DNA of 64,000 nucleotides from Paraglaciecola sp. 20A4. GTDB lineage: Bacteria > Pseudomonadota > Gammaproteobacteria > Enterobacterales > Alteromonadaceae. Within the stretch, counting starts at the first letter, position 1. Each line of letters starts with the position of its first letter. Positions 59,391 to 64,000 of the stretch are shown here, piece by piece. Below the pieces are notes generated by a model. It searched no databases and was not told the DNA's origin. It worked only from the letters and a program-made list of their open reading frames with translations. A program made the translations under genes and the position numbers. The stretch lies in NCBI RefSeq assembly GCF_011378905.1, contig NZ_WTPY01000021.1, forward strand, positions 19,593 through 83,592, in the 5' to 3' direction.

Positions 59391-59750
59391 ATGAAAAAAA
59401 TTCTTATGGCTGCAACAGCAGTTTTAGCACTTGCTGGTAACACAGTAATGGCACAAGAAAATGCTGGTGGAAGTGAATCTTCTTCAGCAGCAATTGGTGG
59501 TGTATCAGTTGGTACTATCGCTGCAGGTGTTGTTGGCCTGGCTATCGCTGGTGCAGTTGTGTCTAACAACCGTGGTAACTCTAACACTGTTGTTGATCCA
59601 ATTGATCCAACATGTGGTGACGGCGAAACGTTAGTTGACGGTGAATGTGTACCTTCAACTACAACGACTGTTACTTCAACAGTATCAACTTCAGTAACTA
59701 GCACGGTTTCTACTCCAGTAACGGTTACTGCTACAACAACTTCTTTATAA
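59391..59750 (+). CDS. GfcA/YjbE-like small exported protein, Ser/Thr/Val-rich
   Basis: A 119-residue protein with a signal peptide (cleavage after NTVMA), a glycine/alanine helix (SVGTIAAGVVGLAIAGAVVSNN) and a tail almost wholly of Thr, Ser and Val. It has the layout of E. coli GfcA/YjbE, the first protein of group 4 capsule and yjb exopolysaccharide operons. AAGGGA precedes the start. A terminator follows, so it may be produced in excess of the rest. Confidence 0.75.
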   Translation: MKKILMAATAVLALAGNTVMAQENAGGSESSSAAIGGVSVGTIAAGVVGLAIAGAVVSNNRGNSNTVVDPIDPTCGDGETLVDGECVPSTTTTVTSTVSTSVTSTVSTPVTVTATTTSL

Positions 59751-59767
59751 GTTAATGTTGTTTTCGA

Positions 59768-59791
59768 AAGCCGCCTTTTGGCGGCTTTTTT
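59768..59791 (+). terminator. Terminator between gfcA-like and gfcB-like genes
   Basis: AAGCCGCC and GGCGGCTT arms with a TTTT loop and a run of seven T. It lies inside the operon and would reduce transcription of the downstream genes. Confidence 0.85.
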
Positions 59792-59859
59792 ATTGCTAAA
59801 GCATTACTATTCATTCTGTACAATTCGCTTATTAGAATAACTCGGACACACGCCCACCC

Positions 59860-60534
59860 ATGAACATCAAAACTCTAGCGTTTGCCATATTTGTGTTAGC
59901 TGGCACTGCCGGTTGCAGTGGTACCTACCACGCATATTACGACACCTTGAAAATTGCGTTCTCTGCCCCGCAAGACGCAAACATGACACAAGAGGAAGTC
60001 TCCGCGTCAAAAACCGACGTTATGTCAGTCAAACGTGGTGAGCGCCCCATAGCCATTATGGCACTCGCCTATCTCGAAAATGGGCAACATAAATGGGTCT
60101 CTGGTGATAATGCCATAATGATAATGGAAAAAGGCCGAGTGGTACGCACCGTAGGTCTAGATAAAAACCTACTTTACCTATCAAATACCGAATCTGATCC
60201 CCTAAAGACAATCACAAACACATCAGCGGTGTCATCTTGGCTGCGCAGTGCAGATTGGTCTGGTGATGAATATGGCTATCCTATTCACTCGTCTTTCAGT
60301 CAACCAACGTCGCAAACCTTGCGTATCTTAAACAAAGATATCGAAACAACGTTATATGCAGAATCGTTAGTCTACGATGCCCCATCTGACTACATAAGGC
60401 TCAATAGAGAATGGCAGAATTTATATTGGTTCGATAAACAAACCGGTACCTTAGTTAAAAGTATTCAAACGCTTTCGCCGATTAGCGAGCCAATAGAGTT
60501 TATTTACCTTAGTCGCATCGCCAGACTCAACTGA
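59860..60534 (+). CDS. GfcB/YjbF-like lipoprotein
   Basis: A 224-residue lipoprotein. The lipobox VLAGTAGC places the lipidated cysteine near residue 19. The mature domain includes SVKRGERPIAIMALAYLENGQHKWVSGDNAIMIMEKGRVVRTVGLDKNL, a family hallmark of YjbF/GfcB. It belongs to the exopolysaccharide secretion set; lspA in this window encodes the peptidase that would process it. Confidence 0.88.
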   Translation: MNIKTLAFAIFVLAGTAGCSGTYHAYYDTLKIAFSAPQDANMTQEEVSASKTDVMSVKRGERPIAIMALAYLENGQHKWVSGDNAIMIMEKGRVVRTVGLDKNLLYLSNTESDPLKTITNTSAVSSWLRSADWSGDEYGYPIHSSFSQPTSQTLRILNKDIETTLYAESLVYDAPSDYIRLNREWQNLYWFDKQTGTLVKSIQTLSPISEPIEFIYLSRIARLN

Positions 60535-60552
60535 TAAGTGAAGTATCAAACC

Positions 60553-61287
60553 ATGAAAAGCTATTTAAAAATCGCGCTCTTTGCGATATGCGCCCTAAGC
60601 GGAAAATTGCATGCAGAGGTCACCTTAACTTGGGCAGATAAGTCATTCACCTACCCTAACTCAGTGCATTTATCTGAAGCATTAACATCGTTGGCCGAAC
60701 AAAACAATATCTATTGGCCAACGGCCGCGCTTTATCAGCCAAATGACGAATTGAATAGAACTCGGCAAGCGTTGCTTGAAAACCTGAACATAATCCATAA
60801 GCGCTTTGCATCACAAGACACAGAGCTTCTCAGCGCCACCAATCAGCTTGTTAAAGTTGTATCTAGTTGGCAAATAGCAAAACGCTCACCTATCGAAATA
60901 GATATCGATTTGGCCCGCGTCCAACCGTCGAAAAACCCACTTTTAACGGCCGGACATTACATATTAAGTGCAGCTCCTCGCAGTAAAACAGTATTCGTTT
61001 TTGGTGCAGTAAAGCAAACCTTAGTCGTTGCACATCGCCCTTACAGCGATGTAGCAGACTACCGGAGCAACGTATTAAGAATCGATGCCGCAAATCAAGA
61101 TTACATTTACATCGTTCAAGCGGATGGGCGCGTAATATTGGCACCTTCAGCGTATTGGAATAAACATCATCAAGAAGTCATGCCAGGTAGCATGTTATTC
61201 GTGCCGTTTACAGAATCTTTATTTCACCCTGAATTTGAAAAAATTAACAGCCTACTTGTATCTTTGGCCAACAATAGGGTTCTGTAA
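60553..61287 (+). CDS. GfcC/YjbG-like periplasmic protein
   Basis: About 244 residues from ATG 60553; a GTG at 60538 is an alternative start. The signal peptide MKSYLKIALFAICALSGKLHAEV cleaves after LHA. PSVHLSEAL-like YPNSVHLSEALTSLAE and AGHYILSAAPRSKTVFVFGAV match the GfcC fold (two SLBB-like domains). Its role would be in capsule or exopolysaccharide export. Its stop overlaps the next start (TAATG). Confidence 0.85.
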   Translation: MKSYLKIALFAICALSGKLHAEVTLTWADKSFTYPNSVHLSEALTSLAEQNNIYWPTAALYQPNDELNRTRQALLENLNIIHKRFASQDTELLSATNQLVKVVSSWQIAKRSPIEIDIDLARVQPSKNPLLTAGHYILSAAPRSKTVFVFGAVKQTLVVAHRPYSDVADYRSNVLRIDAANQDYIYIVQADGRVILAPSAYWNKHHQEVMPGSMLFVPFTESLFHPEFEKINSLLVSLANNRVL

Positions 61288-63434
61288 TGTCGCTATCAAC
61301 TAGTTTAAAAAGCAATCAAAAAATGCCCATAAAATGGCTAATAGCCGCATATGTTTTCACCTGCACACTCGCTTACGGGCAAGAAGACAATTACAATAAT
61401 ATAGACGAGTGGAATATTTCACCCGTAGGTAGTTCACTCATGGTACATGGCGGTACTGGGCTAATTCAAACCCCCACTTCACGCATGTTAGCAGAAGGTG
61501 ATTTACGTGTTAGTTACACCGATAACGACGAATACCGCTTTTGGTCTGCAACTTTGCAACTGTTCCCGTGGATGCAAGCCACCGTGCGTTACACCGATAC
61601 GCGCACGCGCTTATATAGCCCTTACCCCGGTTTTAGTGGTGACCAAACCCTAAAAGACAAAGGTATTGATGCCAAATTTAGACTATTCAAAGAAAGCTAT
61701 TACATGCCAGAATTATCAGTTGGTTTTCGGGATTTTGGTGGTACCGGCTTTTTCGAAAGTGAATTTATTGGTTTAAGCAAACAAGTTGGCCCCGTAAACG
61801 TTCACGTTAATATGGGTTGGGGCTACCTTGGGACATCAGGCAATGTTTCAAACCCCTTTTGTGATGCATCAGACAGTTTCTGTGACCGCCCAGGCGGCTT
61901 CACCGGCAATGGCGGTAAAATAGATTATCAACGATTTTTTAAAGGCTCTGCTTCATTATTTGGTGGTATTGAATACCAAACCCCGTGGGAGCCACTGCGT
62001 TTAAAAGTAGAGTACGAAGGTAACAACTATGTAAATGATCGCGCTGGCGCTCTCGAACAAGACAGCAACTGGAACTTCGGCGCTGCTTATAGATGGAACA
62101 ATTTCGATTTCAGCGTAAATTATCAACGTGGAAATACGATTGGTTTTGGTATCAATTACAATTTCAACCTGCATAAATTAAGCCAGCTAAAATTCGATAA
62201 ACCTAAGCGTGAGCTAGCAGCAAAATCGAATGTGTCATCTATCGACGATGTTAACTTAGCGCGTATGAATCTATACCTTTACACTGAAGCTGGGTTTATC
62301 ACCACGTCTAGTGATATAACAGATGAGCAGGTAACGCTGTATGGTCAGCAAATCAGTTATCGCGACAACGATGAAGCCATAGACCGAATGGGTCGGATTA
62401 TGGCGTCTGAACTGCCTGAGTCGGTCAAAGACTACAAAGTAGTCAATACTAACGGTAGTGTCCCAATTGTGGAGACAGTTGTTGATGCGAGTGAGTTTAA
62501 AAGGCAAGCCCGTTACGAAACCACAGAGCCTAACCTTAAAGGCAGTTATAAAAGGCAGGACTTACAAGCAGAAACCTTAGCCAGTTACGACCCAGTTAAC
62601 ACATCAGGCTTCTTTACCGGCATCGAAACATTCTGGATCCAGACCTTTGGCAACCCTGAAGATTTTTATTTATACCAAGCGGGTGTTTTGTTAAATGGCG
62701 GGTACAGCTTTAATGGTAAAACCAGCGTAGCAGGTACATTGAAAGTGAACTTGTTCGAAAACTTCGACAAATTCAATTTCACCCAAGACCAAGCTAATAG
62801 CACTCTGCCAAGAGTGCGTACCAATGTACGGGAATATGTTTCTGATAGAAACATCACCATGGAAAACCTATATTTACATTGGAATGATAGGGTCGCTCCA
62901 AATTTATACGCGCAAGTATACGGTGGGTACCTTGAGGCCATGTACGGCGGTGTAGGGGGTGAACTACTTTATCGACCTGTCGATAGCAGTATAGCTTTCG
63001 GATTTGATATTAACTATGTACAGCAACGCTCCTATGAAAATGACTTTGAGTTTTTCGATTACAAAGTGCTGACAGGTCACGCTAATATTTATTGGAAGCC
63101 AAGTTTTTTACCTGACACTCAAGTAACGTTTAATATCGGGCAATATTTAGCGAAAGATAAAGGCGTAACCGTAGACTTAGCAAAACGCTTTGACAGCGGC
63201 ATAGTAGTAGGCGCATTCGCTTCATTTACAAATGTCAGTGCGGATGAATATGGTGAAGGCAGCTTCACCAAAGGCTTTTACTTATCCATACCCTTTGATT
63301 TATTCTCGCTTAAATCATCAAAAGGTCGCGGGCAACTCCCGTGGATCCCTATCGCACGCGATGGCGGGCAACCACTGATTCGCCCTATTACGCTTTACAA
63401 TACGACTGAGGAACGTTCACCGTTCTCAAGGTAA
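61287..63434 (+). CDS. YjbH/GfcD-like outer-membrane exopolysaccharide protein
   Basis: A 715-residue protein with a signal peptide near residues 14-31 (WLIAAYVFTCTLAYG) and a strand-rich body. Family features include MVHGGTGLIQTPTSRMLAEGDLRVSY, PWMQATVRYTDTR, KDKGIDAKFRLF, and a C-terminal barrel part ending in GFYLSIPFDLF. It is the predicted outer-membrane barrel of the gfc/yjb system. It closes the operon, which with galU-ugd makes an exopolysaccharide locus. Confidence 0.9.
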   Translation: MSLSTSLKSNQKMPIKWLIAAYVFTCTLAYGQEDNYNNIDEWNISPVGSSLMVHGGTGLIQTPTSRMLAEGDLRVSYTDNDEYRFWSATLQLFPWMQATVRYTDTRTRLYSPYPGFSGDQTLKDKGIDAKFRLFKESYYMPELSVGFRDFGGTGFFESEFIGLSKQVGPVNVHVNMGWGYLGTSGNVSNPFCDASDSFCDRPGGFTGNGGKIDYQRFFKGSASLFGGIEYQTPWEPLRLKVEYEGNNYVNDRAGALEQDSNWNFGAAYRWNNFDFSVNYQRGNTIGFGINYNFNLHKLSQLKFDKPKRELAAKSNVSSIDDVNLARMNLYLYTEAGFITTSSDITDEQVTLYGQQISYRDNDEAIDRMGRIMASELPESVKDYKVVNTNGSVPIVETVVDASEFKRQARYETTEPNLKGSYKRQDLQAETLASYDPVNTSGFFTGIETFWIQTFGNPEDFYLYQAGVLLNGGYSFNGKTSVAGTLKVNLFENFDKFNFTQDQANSTLPRVRTNVREYVSDRNITMENLYLHWNDRVAPNLYAQVYGGYLEAMYGGVGGELLYRPVDSSIAFGFDINYVQQRSYENDFEFFDYKVLTGHANIYWKPSFLPDTQVTFNIGQYLAKDKGVTVDLAKRFDSGIVVGAFASFTNVSADEYGEGSFTKGFYLSIPFDLFSLKSSKGRGQLPWIPIARDGGQPLIRPITLYNTTEERSPFSR

Positions 63435-63469
63435 TACCAACGTAACCTTTAATGTAAAGCATCTAAAAT

Positions 63470-63507
63470 AACAAAGCCGCTTAAGGTAACTCTTAAGCGG
63501 CTTTGTT
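63470..63507. terminator. Terminator of the exopolysaccharide operon
   Basis: Perfect 16-bp arms AACAAAGCCGCTTAAG and CTTAAGCGGCTTTGTT with a 6-base loop, 36 bp after the yjbH-like stop. Confidence 0.85.
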
Positions 63508-63519
63508 GTTGAATAATAG

Positions 63520-63937
63520 AGAGCCTGTAACAGATTCTGTGTAACTGCCATTATTTAATATGCTTCTCGAGGCGGTCCCCGAACTCGATAATAAAACGAA
63601 CCATCGCAGGCCGCCAGTTATGAATTGGCATATTCCATTTTTTTGATGCTTCGGTGATGGCTAAGTACACCATTTTCTTAGCTGAATCGTCACTTGGAAA
63701 TATCTTCCGTTTCTTAAGTGCCTTACGGATAACGCTGTTGAGTGACTCAATGGCGTTGGTCGTATAAATCGCTTTGCGTATGTCCGCAGGGTAATTAAAT
63801 ATGGTGTTTAAGTTCTGCCAATGTGCTCGCCATGACTTGCTGATTTGAGGGTATTGCTCGTCCCAGGTTTCGCCGAACCGCTCTAGTTCAAGTAAGGCTT
63901 CCTCTTCTGTGCTTGAACGATAAATGTTCTGGTTAAA
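63520..63937 (-). mobile_element. IS256-family element, 3' part
   Basis: Contains the C-terminal third of an IS256-type transposase and, next to the operon terminator, GAGCCTGTAACAGATTCTG, which resembles an IS256-family terminal inverted repeat. The 5' part is missing from the window: similarity stops near 63925-63937, where another element seems to begin. Confidence 0.7.
63551..63930 (-). pseudogene. IS256-family transposase, C-terminal fragment
   Basis: The readable part is about 127 residues: EEALLELERFGETWDEQYPQISKSWRAHWQNL is split here by the usual F-YP segment (FNYPADIRKAIYTTNAIESLN), followed by RKALKKRKIFPSDDSAKKMVYLA and a final KWNMPIHNW. These are mutator-type transposase signatures near the third catalytic residue. 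Upstream codons (KCPVPFNQN) do not belong to the family, so the gene is broken. Confidence 0.8.
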
Positions 63938-64000
63938 TGGCACCGGACACTTTAATAAGAGACAATTAACCGTCAAATATTAAGGTGTGAACATGACGCA
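63938..64000 (+). mobile_element. Probable start of a second insertion element (partial)
   Basis: Beginning at TGGCACCGGACACTTTAATA, the sequence is unrelated to the IS256 gene it interrupts. After 55 bp an AAGGTG ribosome site is followed by ATG at 63993, a distance usual between an IS3-type end and its first transposase gene. The family cannot be settled because the window ends. Confidence 0.4.

Overview
The window reads as chromosomal DNA of a marine gammaproteobacterium of the order Alteromonadales, most like Glaciecola/Paraglaciecola/Alteromonas. This rests on protein resemblance and on gene order (rpoE-rseABC-lepA-lepB-rnc-era; ileS-lspA-fkpB-ispH-pilins; yqcC-truC-yqcA with a CsrB-type RNA, syd and queF nearby). 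No database search was run. The base composition is moderate and the genes are densely packed. Almost everything is core genome. Clear mobile DNA appears only at the right edge.

Layout. 1-9.4 kb: the 5' end of a tRNA-Pro cut by the window edge; a membrane/acetyltransferase-like protein; folD; a DUF1415 gene; a four-gene Gld-like ABC transporter operon; ytjB; a TatD-family hydrolase; pdxH. 9.4-17 kb: the envelope-stress and translation/secretion block, all on the minus strand (rpoE, rseA, rseB, rseC, lepA, lepB, rnc, era), with a sigma-E-like promoter in front of rpoE. 17-23.4 kb: nadB, a MaoC-like dehydratase, sdhE-ygfX, ygfZ, slyD, nadE-glnB. 23.4-35.4 kb: a 12-kb type IV pilus minor-pilin locus holding two groups of pilin-like genes, a 1358-residue PilY1 and a 554-residue cysteine-containing prepilin. 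35.6-43.7 kb: ispH, fkpB, lspA, ileS, ribF, murJ and, divergently, rpsT. 43.8-53.3 kb: yqcA-truC-yqcC, DUF3549 and DUF3301 genes, a long CsrB-type regulatory RNA on the minus strand, a GNAT gene, small DUF genes, syd, queF, ppnN. 53.3-56.7 kb: an HDOD-like regulator, NAD-type isocitrate dehydrogenase, a ComEA-like helix-hairpin-helix protein. 56.7-63.5 kb: galU and ugd facing away from a gfcABCD/yjbEFGH-type exopolysaccharide operon. 63.5-64 kb: the 3' part of an IS256-family element, apparently interrupted by the start of another element.

How the genes work together. galU and ugd would supply UDP-glucose and UDP-glucuronate for the polymer whose export the gfc-like operon serves. The pilin locus supplies the priming/tip complex of a type IV pilus whose motor genes lie elsewhere. 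The CsrB-type RNA would titrate CsrA and so could switch between motile and biofilm states. The rpoE-rse block monitors the outer membrane that carries these export systems.

The most unusual element is the RNA at about 46.93-47.65 kb. It is a run of short hairpins with GGA in their loops, about 45 GGA in about 700 nt. It sits in the csrB neighbourhood (yqcC side to syd side) and appears to have been lengthened by an internal 206-bp tandem duplication.
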